Below, piece by piece: positions 39,153 to 49,525 of a stretch of 64,000 bases of DNA (position 1 is its first letter; every line of letters begins with the position of its first letter). The position numbers and the translations under genes were made by a program. Source of the DNA: Haemophilus massiliensis (GTDB taxonomy: Bacteria > Pseudomonadota > Gammaproteobacteria > Enterobacterales > Pasteurellaceae); the NCBI GenBank assembly GCA_000752995.2, contig LM994636.1, positions 694,879 to 758,878 of the forward strand, given 5' to 3'. The notes beneath the pieces were generated by a model, which saw only the letters and a list, made by a program, of their open reading frames with translations, had not been told where the DNA came from and did no database searches.

Positions 39153-39169
39153 GGGTGCTTGACACCCTT
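39150..39169 (+). terminator. short hairpin at the end of modC
   Basis: TAAGGGTG and CACCCTTA pair across a four-base loop right at the modC stop. AAAT follows, so termination strength is doubtful. Confidence 0.5.
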
Positions 39170-39178
39170 AAATCGCAC

Positions 39179-40039
39179 TTATCGCTTTCTTGCCAGCATA
39201 GTCACGAATTTCATTTTAATTCGATTGCCTTGTTCGTCGGTTTTGTGCAATTCACCCATTTCTTCGTTATATTTCACCAACTCCCAGCCGCGATAGTAAG
39301 TTTTCAGCTCATTTTCTTTAAAAGTAAAGGAAAACGGAATCGGGCAAGGAACGTCGTCGGTGCTCATTGCCGCAACAATCAAGTTATAGCCGCCCGGATT
39401 AGTGTGCTGCTGCATATTTTCAATAATCGCTGGTATCGCGCTGCGCTGTAAAAACATAAAGACCACTGTGGATAGAATAAAATCATAATTTTCCTGAATG
39501 GCTGCCGAATTAATATCGTAAAGTGCGGTATTTATTTTTAAATTTTCTTTCTCCGCAGTCTGAGTTAAAAAGGCAAGGCTGGCTTCATTATGATCCAGCG
39601 CCGTCACCGTGTAACCCAACAAGCTTAAAAACAGTGAATTGCGACCTTGCCCACAGCCGAGATCCAGTGTTTTGCAAGGCTTGAGTATTTGTACCGCACT
39701 TTTGACTTCCGAATGAGTGGCGGTCATATTATATTTTTTACTGAAATAATCGGCTTTTTTACAGTAAAACTCCAGATAGCATGCCAGATCATCGGATAAA
39801 GGTTCTACTTTGTGCCATTGCTGTGGTTCTACTAATGGGGTGTCCTGATCGGCTGTGAAAATATGTTCGCTGATAAGCTCACCGTTTTCCGTCAATAGAA
39901 AGAATTTGAGCTTGCCTGCAACAACGGTTAGTTTGCCCCAAGTGCCAGCTTTCGTATTATGTTTTTCCTGAAACATTTGCGGCAGACTGTGTTTATCCCA
40001 TAGCGGCATTTTTTTGTAACAAATCAGTTCGTTTTGCAT
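39179..40039 (-). CDS. tehB: tellurite resistance methyltransferase TehB
   Basis: TehB is a SAM-dependent methyltransferase that detoxifies tellurite and contributes to oxidative stress survival in Haemophilus. The 286-residue protein is the two-part Haemophilus type: an N-terminal beta-barrel domain of about 85 residues (KMPLWDKHSLPQMF, PQQWHKVEPLSDD) fused to a methyltransferase domain with LDLGCGQGRNSLFLSLLG near residue 120. E. coli TehB lacks the N-terminal domain. The ATG at 40039 follows GGAG by 6 bases. tehA is not adjacent. Confidence 0.93.
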   Translation of the reverse strand: MQNELICYKKMPLWDKHSLPQMFQEKHNTKAGTWGKLTVVAGKLKFFLLTENGELISEHIFTADQDTPLVEPQQWHKVEPLSDDLACYLEFYCKKADYFSKKYNMTATHSEVKSAVQILKPCKTLDLGCGQGRNSLFLSLLGYTVTALDHNEASLAFLTQTAEKENLKINTALYDINSAAIQENYDFILSTVVFMFLQRSAIPAIIENMQQHTNPGGYNLIVAAMSTDDVPCPIPFSFTFKENELKTYYRGWELVKYNEEMGELHKTDEQGNRIKMKFVTMLARKR

Positions 40040-40239
40040 GTTTTTCTCCAAATATAAAAAAGTTGAGCGATATAGTAGGAAATAACCGGTCGATATGCAA
40101 GCTGTCGATAAAAAAATATTGTATTGCCATTCGTACAGACCTTTGGCGGAATTGTTATCCGTGGCGAAAAATATCGTAAATCAATGTAAATCTTGCTAAA
40201 ATGCAGCGGTCTATATCTGTTATATGTCCAGAGGGTTTT

Positions 40240-40689
40240 ATGCACTGTCCTTTTTGTTCCACTGAAGAAACCAAAGTCATCGACAGCCGTCTGGTGTCCG
40301 ACGGTTATCAGGTTCGCCGCCGGCGGGAATGCGGTAAATGTCACGAACGTTTTACCACTTTTGAAACCGCAGAGCTGATTATCCCCAAAGTGATCAAAAG
40401 CGATCATAGCCGAGAGCCTTTTAATGAAGATAAACTGCGTCGCGGGATTTTACATGCACTGGAGAAACGTCCGGTCAGTTCCGATGATGTAGAAAAGGCT
40501 ATCAGTCACATTATTCATCAGTTGCGTGCTACCGGCGAACGGGAAGTGCCGAGCGAACTTATCGGTAAATTAGCAATGAATGAGTTGAAAATATTGGATA
40601 AAGTGGCGTATATCCGATTTGCTTCGGTATATTTAAGTTTTGACGATATTACTCAGTTTAGTCAGGAAATTGAGAAGTTAAAGGATTAA
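40240..40689 (+). CDS. nrdR: transcriptional repressor NrdR
   Basis: NrdR represses ribonucleotide reductase genes when dATP is high. The 149-residue protein has a zinc ribbon with cysteines at 3, 6, 31 and 34 and an ATP-cone domain (residues about 49-139, [20 protein letters not shown]). The start MHCPFCS is conserved, so the in-frame ATG at 40201 is rejected. It is followed after one base by ribD, the usual gammaproteobacterial order. Confidence 0.97.
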   Translation: MHCPFCSTEETKVIDSRLVSDGYQVRRRRECGKCHERFTTFETAELIIPKVIKSDHSREPFNEDKLRRGILHALEKRPVSSDDVEKAISHIIHQLRATGEREVPSELIGKLAMNELKILDKVAYIRFASVYLSFDDITQFSQEIEKLKD

Positions 40690-40690
40690 T

Positions 40691-41824
40691 ATGCAAACCC
40701 GATTTACCGAACATGATGTGCAATATATGCAGCAGGCATTGGCGCTTGCCAGCAACGGAATTTTTACCACTGCGCCGAATCCAGCGGTCGGCTGCGTGTT
40801 GGTGAAAGATGGCAATGTGGTGGGAAAAGGTTTTCATTTTAAAGCGGGACAGCCACATGCGGAAGTGATGGCATTGATTGATGCCGGTGAACGTGCGTGT
40901 GGTGCCACCGCTTATGTTACCTTGGAACCCTGTTCCCATTTCGGGCGAACGCCACCTTGTGCCAAGGCGCTGATTGATGCCGGTGTGAGCCGAGTGATTG
41001 CCGCCATGCAGGATCCCAATCCGCAGGTCGCCGGTCAAGGACTGGCGATGCTACGCGCTGGCGGGGTGGAAACGGCGGTGGGATTATTGCAGGAACAAGC
41101 AGAATTGCTGAACAAAGGTTTTCTCAAACGAATGCGTTGCGGTATGCCGTTTGTGCAGTTGAAAATGGCAATCAGCATCGACGGTAAAACCGCGATGGCA
41201 AGCGGCGAAAGCAAATGGATTACCGGCGAGCTGTCACGTCGTGATGTACAGACAGAACGGGCGAAAGCCTCGGCAATTTTATCTACCGGAAAAACCGTTG
41301 CAGCCGATGATCCGTTGTTGAATGTACGCTGGGAGCAACTGCCGGATGAGGTGCGGCATCAGTACCGACAAGCGGATCTGCGCCAACCAATCAGAATTAT
41401 TCTAGATAATCAGCATTTGGTTCAGCCCGCCCACCGGCTGTTTCGGATTCCCGCGCCGGTATGGCTGGTCAGCCGTGATGCACGTGATATGTCTGGCTTT
41501 CCCGACTTCTGCCAGCATATTCGCCTGGAAGTTGAGGACGGACAGGATTCTCTGTACGCTTTGCTATCGACTCTGGGGCAATATCAAATCAATAGTTTGT
41601 GGGTCGAAGCCGGTGCAGGGCTTGCCGGCGCGTTGATTGAACGAAATCTGGTGGATGAGCTGATCGTGTATGTGGCACCGAAATTGCTGGGCAATCAGGC
41701 GCGCGGCTTATATGATTTATCCCATATTCAGCGGCTTGCTGATGCGCCTTTATGGTCGTTGCAGTCCGTGCGGCAAATTGATATGGACGTTAAAATGATT
41801 TATCGGCGTCAGAACAACAGTTAA
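40691..41824 (+). CDS. ribD: bifunctional riboflavin deaminase/reductase RibD
   Basis: RibD carries out the deamination and side-chain reduction steps of riboflavin synthesis. The 377-residue protein has an N-terminal zinc deaminase domain (H56-A-E58, then C81 and C90 in PCSHFGRTPPC) and a C-terminal reductase domain (MAISIDGKTAMASGESKWITG near 158, LWVEAGAGLAGALIERNLVDEL near 300). It lies between nrdR and degS, as in H. influenzae. No FMN riboswitch was seen. Confidence 0.97.
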   Translation: MQTRFTEHDVQYMQQALALASNGIFTTAPNPAVGCVLVKDGNVVGKGFHFKAGQPHAEVMALIDAGERACGATAYVTLEPCSHFGRTPPCAKALIDAGVSRVIAAMQDPNPQVAGQGLAMLRAGGVETAVGLLQEQAELLNKGFLKRMRCGMPFVQLKMAISIDGKTAMASGESKWITGELSRRDVQTERAKASAILSTGKTVAADDPLLNVRWEQLPDEVRHQYRQADLRQPIRIILDNQHLVQPAHRLFRIPAPVWLVSRDARDMSGFPDFCQHIRLEVEDGQDSLYALLSTLGQYQINSLWVEAGAGLAGALIERNLVDELIVYVAPKLLGNQARGLYDLSHIQRLADAPLWSLQSVRQIDMDVKMIYRRQNNS

Positions 41825-41837
41825 ACATGGAGCTGTG

Positions 41838-42872
41838 ATGTTAAAGAAAATTATTCAATCAATTGTTATCGGTCTGTTTGCCGCCGCCCTGATTTTGTTT
41901 GTTTTGCCGTGGTTTCGCAGCTCACCCTCCCTTATCCAAACGGATATCGTTTCTTTTAAAGATGCGGTGCGAATCGCCTCACCGGCGGTGGTGAATGTGT
42001 ATAATCAGGCATTTGCCTCTGCCAATAATAATTATCAGTCTCAGGTGAATAACTTGGGGTCCGGCGTTATTATGTCGAAAGACGGCTATATTCTGACCAA
42101 TAAGCATGTGATTCAAAATGCCGATCAAATCGTGGTTGCCCTACAAAACGGCAGAATTTTTGAAGCGAGCTTAATTGGTTCCGATAATCTGACCGATCTC
42201 GCCGTACTGAAAATAAAAGCGGATAATTTATCCACGATTCCACAGAATCCGAACCGTCAGGCGCATGTGGGCGATATCGTGCTGGCGATTGGTAATCCGT
42301 ATAATTTGGGACAGAGCGTGTCGCAGGGTATCATTAGTGCACTGGGGCGCAATGCGGTGGGGGATTTTATTGGGCGGCAAAATTTTATTCAGACCGACGC
42401 CTCTATTAACCGCGGCAATTCCGGCGGCGCGTTGATTAATTCGGCAGGTGAGTTGGTAGGCATCAGCACGCTAAGTATCGGCAAAAACGCAAATGAAATC
42501 GCTGAAGGGCTGAATTTCGCTATTCCGATTGAACTGGCAAGTGACGTGATGCACAAAATTATCCGCGATGGGCGGGTCATCCGCGGCTTTTTCGGCGTGC
42601 AAAGCGATATTCTGTTCAGTAACGGACAAGGGGCCCGAACGGATAAAGGCATTGTGATTACCAGCGTAATGGAAAACAGCCCGGCGGCGAAAGCCGGTAT
42701 TCAACCCGGCGATGTGATTTTAAAATTCGGCGATGTTGAGGCTAAATCGCCGGCACAGATGATGAATGTGATCAGCAACATCAGACCGAATACCACCATT
42801 AACGTCGTGATTTCCCGTTTGGGTAAAACCTTGGTGATGCCGGTCACAATTGAAGAATATACGGTGAATTGA
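41838..42872 (+). CDS. degS: DegS-type serine endoprotease
   Basis: DegS is a membrane-anchored periplasmic protease that starts the RseA cleavage cascade and so activates sigma-E. The 344-residue protein has one N-terminal helix (residues about 5-25), the catalytic triad H90 (TNKHVI), D120 (NLTDLAVLK) and S195 ([10 protein letters not shown]), and a single PDZ domain at residues about 245-340. The ATG at 41838, 5 bases after GGAG, is preferred over the GTG one codon upstream. It is not paired with degQ, unlike in E. coli. Confidence 0.93.
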   Translation: MLKKIIQSIVIGLFAAALILFVLPWFRSSPSLIQTDIVSFKDAVRIASPAVVNVYNQAFASANNNYQSQVNNLGSGVIMSKDGYILTNKHVIQNADQIVVALQNGRIFEASLIGSDNLTDLAVLKIKADNLSTIPQNPNRQAHVGDIVLAIGNPYNLGQSVSQGIISALGRNAVGDFIGRQNFIQTDASINRGNSGGALINSAGELVGISTLSIGKNANEIAEGLNFAIPIELASDVMHKIIRDGRVIRGFFGVQSDILFSNGQGARTDKGIVITSVMENSPAAKAGIQPGDVILKFGDVEAKSPAQMMNVISNIRPNTTINVVISRLGKTLVMPVTIEEYTVN

Positions 42873-42873
42873 T

Positions 42874-43476
42874 ATGTCGCAGCCGGAAATAAAAACCAGC
42901 CATTTTTTTGCCTGTCTGGATCGTTTAAGACTGATTCAGCGCTGGTCGCTAATGCGTAATATCGAAAAGGAAAATCTTGCCGAGCACAGTTTGCAGGTAG
43001 CGTTTGTGGCGCATACGCTGGCGATAATCAAAAACAGATTTTACGCCGGCGGGCTGAACCCAGAGCGAATTGCAGTGATGGCAATGTATCACGATACCTC
43101 GGAAATTTTTACCGGCGATTTGCCGACCCCGATCAAATACTTTAATCCCGCCATTACGCAGGCCTATAAGCAAATCGAAAGCGCCGCCGAGCTACATTTG
43201 CTCAGTTTGCTGCCGGCGCAGCTACAGCAGGATTTCGCACCTTACCTTGACAGCGAACAGTTTTCCGCACAGGAAAAACACATTGTTAAACAAGCGGATC
43301 TACTGTGCGCCTATATTAAAGTAAAATTTGAACTGGAAAATGGGAATCAGGAATTTGCGCAGGCAAAAGTGCGGTTAGAAAAACTGATGAATGACTGGCG
43401 CAGTGATGAAATGGATTATTTTATCCGGGTATTTGTGCCGAGTTTCGGGCGCAGCATTGACGAAATTACCCTATAA
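42874..43476 (+). CDS. yfbR: 5'-deoxynucleotidase YfbR
   Basis: YfbR is an HD-domain phosphatase that removes 5'-phosphate from deoxynucleoside monophosphates. The 200-residue protein has the metal-binding histidines and aspartates H38, H73-D74 and D142, in [14 protein letters not shown] and [20 protein letters not shown]. It follows degS after one base, so it may be co-translated. An inverted uptake-signal pair ends the unit. Confidence 0.94.
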   Translation: MSQPEIKTSHFFACLDRLRLIQRWSLMRNIEKENLAEHSLQVAFVAHTLAIIKNRFYAGGLNPERIAVMAMYHDTSEIFTGDLPTPIKYFNPAITQAYKQIESAAELHLLSLLPAQLQQDFAPYLDSEQFSAQEKHIVKQADLLCAYIKVKFELENGNQEFAQAKVRLEKLMNDWRSDEMDYFIRVFVPSFGRSIDEITL

Positions 43477-43484
43477 CGCCGAGC

Positions 43485-43521
43485 AAGTGCGGTTGAAACT
43501 CGAGAATTTTTCACCGCACTT
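43485..43521. terminator. inverted uptake-signal pair between yfbR and the DUF1919 gene
   Basis: AAGTGCGGTTGAAA and TTTTTCACCGCACTT pair across CTCGAGAA. It lies between convergent genes and probably serves both. Confidence 0.7.
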
Positions 43522-43546
43522 TGGGAAGCGATAATAAAATCGGTGC

Positions 43547-44143
43547 TTATTGCGCTTGATTAAACCATGCCACATAATCAAACTGATCATAATATTTTTT
43601 GCCGAAAAAACCGGAATATTCAAATAAATCGCCGACCGATTCTTTGGTCTCAAAACCTGTAATATAAAATGCCGATTGGATATCCGGATAAGGTTTACGG
43701 GTAAACACGATTTTATGCGTAAAAGGCAGACGATCAAAATCCAGCAAATCCTGATAGGTGCAGCCGTCACGGTCGGTCATCATAATAAACAGATTAGTCG
43801 GATCGATACGCCGGCTTCTTTCCTGCCACTTTGCTTCCGCCTCCTGCGCGGAGTGATAGTGCATAAAATGAATTTCAAGATCGTCCAAATAGCCGATAGG
43901 ATAGGGTGACGCGTTCGAGTCGGCAAAGCGCAGCGGATGGTGTTGATAATAATCAATCTGTTGCAGATATTTAATAAAATCTCGCGGGCTTAGATAGAGA
44001 TTTACAAAAGGGGAATTAAAACGCTCGCCCAGATCGTGCAGAATAAAGGCGCCGTTGCAGTTACTAGCGATAACCGACATATTGTGGTTATGCAACTCCT
44101 GTCGATTTTTTTCGTTAATGCCCTGACGAAAAAATACATTCAT
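43547..44143 (-). CDS. DUF1919 family protein
   Basis: This 198-residue protein (from the ATG at 44143) belongs to the DUF1919 family found in polysaccharide and surface-glycan loci. Blocks such as SVIASNCNGAFILHDLGERFNSPFVNLYL, YPIGYLDDLEIHFMHY and FIMMTDRDGCTYQDLLDF are typical. No signal peptide is seen. The start is uncertain: an ATG at 44173 gives ten more residues, and neither has a clear ribosome site. It sits alone between yfbR and dnaJ with no other glycan genes. The molecular activity is not known. Confidence 0.75.
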   Translation of the reverse strand: MNVFFRQGINEKNRQELHNHNMSVIASNCNGAFILHDLGERFNSPFVNLYLSPRDFIKYLQQIDYYQHHPLRFADSNASPYPIGYLDDLEIHFMHYHSAQEAEAKWQERSRRIDPTNLFIMMTDRDGCTYQDLLDFDRLPFTHKIVFTRKPYPDIQSAFYITGFETKESVGDLFEYSGFFGKKYYDQFDYVAWFNQAQ

Positions 44144-44191
44144 CGCTTTTTTTATGAAGGAACACGGAAACATAGCAATACCACAAAAGAA

Positions 44192-44220
44192 AAAAGTGCG
44201 GTCAATTTTACCGCACTTTT
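44192..44220 (-). terminator. terminator of dnaJ built from inverted uptake signals
   Basis: AAAAGTGCGGTAAA and ACCGCACTTTT pair across a short loop directly after the dnaJ stop codon, with TTTTTTC following on the minus strand. Confidence 0.85.
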
Positions 44221-44222
44221 GC

Positions 44223-45344
44223 TTATTTGCCTAAATTATCGAAGAATTTTTTCACTCCGTCGAGAAAGCTGGAGGACTTCGGACTGTGTTTTTCGCCGCC
44301 GAGACTTTCGCCCAACTTGCGTAACAGTTCTTTCTGTTCTTCATTTAATTTAACCGGCGTTTCCACGATGATTTTGCAGATTAAATCGCCGGCATAACCA
44401 CCTCGTGCGGAGGTGACACCTTTACCACGCAGCCGCAGTAGTTTGCCGGTTTGGGTTTCTTCCGGAATTTTTACCTTCAAACGACCGTCTAAGGTTGGCA
44501 CTTCAATTTCACCGCCCAACGCCGCCATGGTAAATCCGATTGGTACTTCACAATACAGATTGTTGCCGTCGCGTTCAAAAATATGATGCGCTTTAACATG
44601 AATCACCACATATAAATCGCCTGCCGGTGCGCCGTTTTCTCCTGCCGCCCCTTCACCTGCCAGACGCAGCTGATTGCCGGTATCCACGCCGGCTGGAATG
44701 GTGACGGAAAGGTTTTTCCGTTTATGTACGCGACCTTCGCCGTGGCATTGGGTACAAGGTTTTTCGATTTTCTTACCGCTGCCGTGACAAGTCGGGCAGG
44801 TTTGTTCAGTCATAAAGAAGCCTTGCTGCCGACGAATACGACCGGAACCGTGACAGGTCGGGCAGGTTTCCACCTTAGAACCGGCTTCCGCGCCGGAACC
44901 ATGACAATGATCACATTCGGCAAGCGTATTGATTTGAATATCTTTTTTAGCGCCGCGCACCGCTTCTTCCAGTGTGATTTCAATGTCATAACGTAAATCT
45001 TCACCGCGCACGACACGTTGGCGAGTTCGTCCGCCGCCGAAAATGTCACCGAACATATCACCGAAAATATCGCCGAAATCGGCACCGCCGAAACCGCCGA
45101 ATCCACTGGCACCGCCTTGTTCAAACGCTTGATGACCGTATTGATCATAAGCCGCGCGTTTTTCTTTATCGGCGAGAATTTCGTAGGCTTCATTCACCTC
45201 TTTAAATTTTTCTTCGCTTTCTTTATCGCCCTTTGTGCGGTCAGGATGATATTTCATTGCCAGACGTTTATAGGCTTTTTTTATCGCTTTTTCGTCTGCG
45301 TTCCGATCTACACCAAGAACTTCGTAGTAATCTTTTTTCGCCAT
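44223..45344 (-). CDS. dnaJ: chaperone protein DnaJ
   Basis: DnaJ (Hsp40) delivers unfolded proteins to DnaK and stimulates its ATPase. The 373-residue protein has a J domain with HPD at residues 33-35, a glycine/phenylalanine linker (residues about 75-110), four CxxCxGxG zinc repeats ([16 protein letters not shown] twice, CTQCHGEG) and the substrate-binding C-terminal domain. It follows dnaK by 111 bases with a hairpin between. Confidence 0.98.
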   Translation of the reverse strand: MAKKDYYEVLGVDRNADEKAIKKAYKRLAMKYHPDRTKGDKESEEKFKEVNEAYEILADKEKRAAYDQYGHQAFEQGGASGFGGFGGADFGDIFGDMFGDIFGGGRTRQRVVRGEDLRYDIEITLEEAVRGAKKDIQINTLAECDHCHGSGAEAGSKVETCPTCHGSGRIRRQQGFFMTEQTCPTCHGSGKKIEKPCTQCHGEGRVHKRKNLSVTIPAGVDTGNQLRLAGEGAAGENGAPAGDLYVVIHVKAHHIFERDGNNLYCEVPIGFTMAALGGEIEVPTLDGRLKVKIPEETQTGKLLRLRGKGVTSARGGYAGDLICKIIVETPVKLNEEQKELLRKLGESLGGEKHSPKSSSFLDGVKKFFDNLGK

Positions 45345-45412
45345 AATCGTTATTTGAGATTTTTTGCCAAAAACCGCAAGGTCTTTGCCTTTGCAGAAGG
45401 TTTATATGCTAA

Positions 45413-45434
45413 AAGGGCGTATCGCTACGCCCTT
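45413..45434 (-). terminator. hairpin between dnaK and dnaJ
   Basis: AAGGGCGTA and TACGCCCTT form a 9-bp stem around GCGA, followed by TTAGC on the minus strand. It is probably a partial terminator that lowers dnaJ output relative to dnaK. Confidence 0.7.
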
Positions 45435-45455
45435 GTAATGATTTAAAGACTCAGA

Positions 45456-47360
45456 TTATTTGTCTTTCATTTCTTCAAACTCGGCATCTACAACATCATC
45501 GTTGCCTTTGCCGTTTTGGGTTTGCGCCTGAGCGTCTGCCTGCGCTTGCTGCTGACCGGCTTGTACCAGTTTTTCCGATACCTGAATTAAGGCTTGAATT
45601 TTCGCTTCGATAGCCGCTTTATCTTCGCCTTTCGCTGCGCTTTCAAGATCGTTGACCGCCGATTCAATCGCCGCTCTGTCTGTCGCTGGCAATTTATCGC
45701 CCGCATCGCTTAACTGTTTACGGGTACTGTGAACCAGATGATCCGCCTGATTACGTGCCTGAACCAGCTCTTCGAATTTACGGTCGGCTTCAGCGTTGGC
45801 TTCCGCATCTCGTACCATTTGCTGAATTTCTTCATCACTCAAGCCGGAAGAGGCTTTAATGGTGATCTGCTGTTCTTTGCCAGTGCCTTTATCTTTTGCC
45901 GACACGTGGATAATACCGTCCGCGTCAATATCGAATGTCACTTCAATTTGTGGCATACCGCGCGGTGCCGGATTAATGCCTTCCAGATTAAACTGTCCCA
46001 GCGATTTGTTGGCAGAAGCCTGTTTCCGTTCGCCTTGCAGCACATGGATTGTGACCGCACTTTGGTTGTCTTCTGCGGTTGAGAATACCTGCGATTTTTT
46101 GGTCGGAATCGTAGTGTTTTTCTCAATCAAGGTTGTCATCACACCACCCATAGTTTCGATCCCTAAGGATAACGGCGTGACATCCAGCAACAATACGTCG
46201 GTCACGTCGCCAGCTAATACACCGCCTTGTACTGCAGCACCGATTGCCACTGCTTCGTCCGGGTTGACGTCTTTACGCGGTTCTTTGCCGAAGAATTCTG
46301 CAACTTTCTGCTGTACCAACGGCATACGAGTCTGACCGCCCACCAGTATCACATCATCAATTTGTGAAACGCTTAATCCAGCATCTGCCAATGCGGTTTT
46401 CACCGGTTCTAATGAACGCGCTACTAAATCTTCGACCAATGCTTCTAATTTCGCGCGGGTCAATTTAATGTTCAAATGTTTAGGACCGGTCGCATCAGCC
46501 GTAATATATGGCAGATTGACATCGGTTTGCTGTGCGGAAGACAGTTCAATTTTCGCTTTTTCACCGGCTTCTTTCAAACGTTGCATTGCGAGCGGATCGT
46601 TACGCAGGTCAACGCCTTGTTCTTTTTTGAACTCGTCAACCAAGTAGTTGATCACGCGGTTATCGAAGTCTTCACCGCCGAGGTGGGTATCGCCGTTGGT
46701 GGATAATACTTCAAAAGTTTTTTCACCGCCCACTTCATCGATTTCAATAATAGACAAGTCGAATGTACCACCGCCCAAGTCATAAACGGCGATAGTGTGG
46801 TTGCCTTTGCCTTTATCCAGTCCGTAAGCTAGTGCCGCCGCGGTCGGTTCGTTAATAATACGTTTCACTTCAAGACCCGCGATACGACCGGCATCTTTGG
46901 TTGCCTGACGTTGTGCGTCGTTAAAATATGCCGGTACGGTAATAACTGCTTCGGTAACCGCTTCGCCCAGAAAATCTTCTGCGGTTTTCTTCATTTTTTT
47001 CAGTACTTCGGCAGAAATTTGCGGCGGTGCCATTTTTTCACCTTTAACCGAAACCCACGCATCGCCGTTATCCGCTTTGGTAATTTCAAACGGCATAATG
47101 TTGACGTCGCGCTGCACTTCCTGATCTTCAAAACGGCGACCGATTAAACGTTTGATCGCAAATAATGTGTTTTTCGGATTAGTTACCGCCTGACGTTTTG
47201 CCGGCTGACCCACTAAGGTTTCGTTATCATTCGTGTATGCGATGATTGACGGAGTAGTACGATCACCTTCCGCGTTTTCAATTACGCGCGGTTTGTCGCC
47301 GTCCATAACGGCAACACAAGAGTTTGTTGTACCTAAGTCAATACCAATAATTTTTCCCAT
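45456..47360 (-). CDS. dnaK: chaperone protein DnaK
   Basis: DnaK (Hsp70) binds exposed hydrophobic segments and folds proteins in an ATP cycle with DnaJ and GrpE. The 634-residue protein has the ATPase phosphate loop [10 protein letters not shown] at the N-terminus, [13 protein letters not shown] near residue 195, and [10 protein letters not shown] near 340, then the substrate domain and a Q/A-rich tail ending in [14 protein letters not shown], the conserved EEVD-like end. A sigma-32-type promoter lies upstream. Confidence 0.99.
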   Translation of the reverse strand: MGKIIGIDLGTTNSCVAVMDGDKPRVIENAEGDRTTPSIIAYTNDNETLVGQPAKRQAVTNPKNTLFAIKRLIGRRFEDQEVQRDVNIMPFEITKADNGDAWVSVKGEKMAPPQISAEVLKKMKKTAEDFLGEAVTEAVITVPAYFNDAQRQATKDAGRIAGLEVKRIINEPTAAALAYGLDKGKGNHTIAVYDLGGGTFDLSIIEIDEVGGEKTFEVLSTNGDTHLGGEDFDNRVINYLVDEFKKEQGVDLRNDPLAMQRLKEAGEKAKIELSSAQQTDVNLPYITADATGPKHLNIKLTRAKLEALVEDLVARSLEPVKTALADAGLSVSQIDDVILVGGQTRMPLVQQKVAEFFGKEPRKDVNPDEAVAIGAAVQGGVLAGDVTDVLLLDVTPLSLGIETMGGVMTTLIEKNTTIPTKKSQVFSTAEDNQSAVTIHVLQGERKQASANKSLGQFNLEGINPAPRGMPQIEVTFDIDADGIIHVSAKDKGTGKEQQITIKASSGLSDEEIQQMVRDAEANAEADRKFEELVQARNQADHLVHSTRKQLSDAGDKLPATDRAAIESAVNDLESAAKGEDKAAIEAKIQALIQVSEKLVQAGQQQAQADAQAQTQNGKGNDDVVDAEFEEMKDK

Positions 47361-47398
47361 AATATGTTTTCTCCTGTTAAATTTGCTGCATGTCGCTA

Positions 47399-47426
47399 AG
47401 ATTGGGCCGGGTTTTACTATTTCAAG
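47399..47426 (-). promoter_or_regulatory. sigma-32 (heat-shock) promoter of dnaK
   Basis: On the minus strand CTTGAAA (-35, 47420-47426) and CCCAATCT (-10, 47399-47406) are 13 bases apart, close to the RpoH consensus CTTGAAA / CCCCATnT. It is about 40-60 bases upstream of the dnaK start. Confidence 0.8.
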
Positions 47427-47621
47427 TGAGTTTCAATAAAAAGTTTGAAAAAGTGCGGTAATAAAAAACCGTATTTCCGGGCGCCATTCGCTCTTGCCAC
47501 AGTAAATGCGAGCGGAAAAACGGAATTCAAGGGGAAAGCGTAAAAATTTTTTAACTTATTGCGTATTTATGCTAATTTAACCTCGATAGATAAAATAATA
47601 TTCAAGATAAAGGAACTGATT

Positions 47622-49070
47622 ATGAGAAAGTCATCAATTGCGCTCGGTATTATCGTGGCATTCGGCGCACTGTGGACCGGTGGGGCGTGGTACACCGGAA
47701 AAACGGCGGAGGCGCAGTATCAACAACAGCTGGAGCAAAGCAGTCAAAAACTGGCAAAACTCAATCTTGGCGGCGAGCTGAGCGTGCGCCTTGAAAATGT
47801 CGTCTTTGAGCGCGGTTTATTTAGTTCCGCTGTGAGCTATGATGTGACGGTTCGCTCAACAAAGGATGATAAAACCTATATCATTCCGTTTGCCGGAACT
47901 ATGTATCATGGCCCGCTCACGATTAATGATTTTTCCGTTGCGCTGTTTTCGGCGGATGTGGCGATGGTAAAAAATTCGCAAACTCAACATTGGTTTAAAG
48001 ATGAACACAGTAATCCGCTGAAAGGTGCGTTTAAACTGACTTATGATCAACGCGTTAAAGGCGAGCTGCATTCCGAGGTATTCAGCCGACAAGATAACGG
48101 CGGGCTGGAATGGTCGTTGTCGGCCGATTTCGATACGGATCAAGACGGGTACGGCAAAACCAGTATTGATGTACCGCTGGTAAAAATAATGCTGGACGAA
48201 TCGCAGCACAATGCGGCTGCTGAGCGTGACGCACTGCAAAATGCGGTGATCACTGCAACTAATAGTCATATTGAGCTGGATACGGTTCCGAATGAACAAT
48301 TGAACGAACCGATTCCGGGGTCTTATTATGTTAAAACGGAGAATTTCCATCTAGAGGGCAAAAACCGCAGCGGTCAGGAGGTGAATACGACGGTTAAAAA
48401 TGCCGAGCTGGGACTTGCTATAAAAGAGGATAAGGCGTTTGTAGATGTAGCGGTAATGTATAAGGCGGAAGATATCGCACATAACGGATTGTCTTTCGGC
48501 AATGCCGATATGATCATGCAGTTTAATCATTTGGATACGAAATCCTTAAATGTCATTATTGATGAAATAAATAAGCAGCATGGTGATAAAGTGGCGTTTA
48601 CACCGCTTGCCGATGAAGCAGCGAAAGTGATTTTGAATAACTCGCCGCAAATTAAGATCACACCTTTTACATTTTCCAATCCGAAAGGAACGTTGTCGGC
48701 AGATTTTAATCTGGCGTTGACCAAAGATGTAGAACAGCGGGTACGAGAGCAGAAAACCGTGCTGGGTTTGTTTAACGAACTGGGGCTGAATATTACGTTG
48801 GATAAAGCAGCGTTAACCGAATATCTGACCCTTATCGAACAAACCAATTCGGCGGATTTAAGCCGTGAAACTGCGGCGGCGCTTGCCGAAACTCAGACAG
48901 AAGAACTGTTGCGTCAGGCTAGACAAGCCAACTTATTCAAAGAAACCGACAACCAACTGAGCCTGCATTTACTATTGGAAAATAACCAATTGAATTTCAA
49001 TGGTGCGCCGCTTTCCGATCAAGAAGTGCAAATGGCATTGTTTGCCGCGATTATGATGTTCGGCAGATAG
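47622..49070 (+). CDS. YdgA-like DUF945 family protein
   Basis: This 482-residue protein belongs to the DUF945 family (E. coli YdgA). It has an N-terminal signal/anchor helix (residues about 5-22, SSIALGIIVAFGALWTGGAWYTG) and then mainly periplasmic beta-rich sequence, including LSVRLENVVFERGLFSSAVSYDVTV. AAGGAA precedes the ATG at 47622; an in-frame start 21 codons upstream is rejected. Family members sit in the periplasm or inner membrane and have no established activity. The gene is divergent from dnaK. Confidence 0.82.
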   Translation: MRKSSIALGIIVAFGALWTGGAWYTGKTAEAQYQQQLEQSSQKLAKLNLGGELSVRLENVVFERGLFSSAVSYDVTVRSTKDDKTYIIPFAGTMYHGPLTINDFSVALFSADVAMVKNSQTQHWFKDEHSNPLKGAFKLTYDQRVKGELHSEVFSRQDNGGLEWSLSADFDTDQDGYGKTSIDVPLVKIMLDESQHNAAAERDALQNAVITATNSHIELDTVPNEQLNEPIPGSYYVKTENFHLEGKNRSGQEVNTTVKNAELGLAIKEDKAFVDVAVMYKAEDIAHNGLSFGNADMIMQFNHLDTKSLNVIIDEINKQHGDKVAFTPLADEAAKVILNNSPQIKITPFTFSNPKGTLSADFNLALTKDVEQRVREQKTVLGLFNELGLNITLDKAALTEYLTLIEQTNSADLSRETAAALAETQTEELLRQARQANLFKETDNQLSLHLLLENNQLNFNGAPLSDQEVQMALFAAIMMFGR

Positions 49071-49202
49071 TTACTTGTCTTCTGCTTAGCTGAAAAGTGC
49101 GGTGCAAAATTACGATATTTTGCCGTAAATGCATAATGCAGGGAGGCACCGCATATTTCCTACAGATGAGCAAAAAGAACGATAGCGTTATAAGGAGAAT
49201 AT

Positions 49203-49502
49203 ATGCTTCAGCAAGTGCAGGAAATGCAGGATCTGTATGCTCAATGGATGAAGTTGCTGCCCGAATTAGAAAAAAGCATGGCACAATGGAAAAACGCCTC
49301 GCAAATTCTTGACCGGTTACAGGCGTTTTATTTTGACCCGCAATGGCTGGAATTATGCGAAACGGTGGATGAAAGCCGGTTAACTATGCAGGGTAATTAT
49401 AGCGTATTATCGCAGGATGCGATTTGGAACGCGCTGCATGACAGACGACGGCTGGCAATCGAATGGCTGAAACAGATTGTTGCCGTGTTGGAAAATGATT
49501 AA
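49203..49502 (+). CDS. DUF4298 domain protein
   Basis: This 99-residue cytosolic protein is predicted to be helical. It has a first long helix ([31 protein letters not shown]) and a C-terminal [27 protein letters not shown]. It fits the DUF4298 family, whose function is unknown. A good AAGGAG site precedes the start. It lies 23 bases before msrB on the same strand and may share its transcript, but nothing else links it to methionine sulfoxide repair. Confidence 0.75.
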   Translation: MLQQVQEMQDLYAQWMKLLPELEKSMAQWKNASQILDRLQAFYFDPQWLELCETVDESRLTMQGNYSVLSQDAIWNALHDRRRLAIEWLKQIVAVLEND

Positions 49503-49525
49503 ATACGGTAAGGAGGTATAAGCTG

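Noticed and set aside
45859-46335. 158-codon open frame antisense to dnaK
   Set aside because: It mirrors the conserved dnaK codons and has no start signal or family resemblance.
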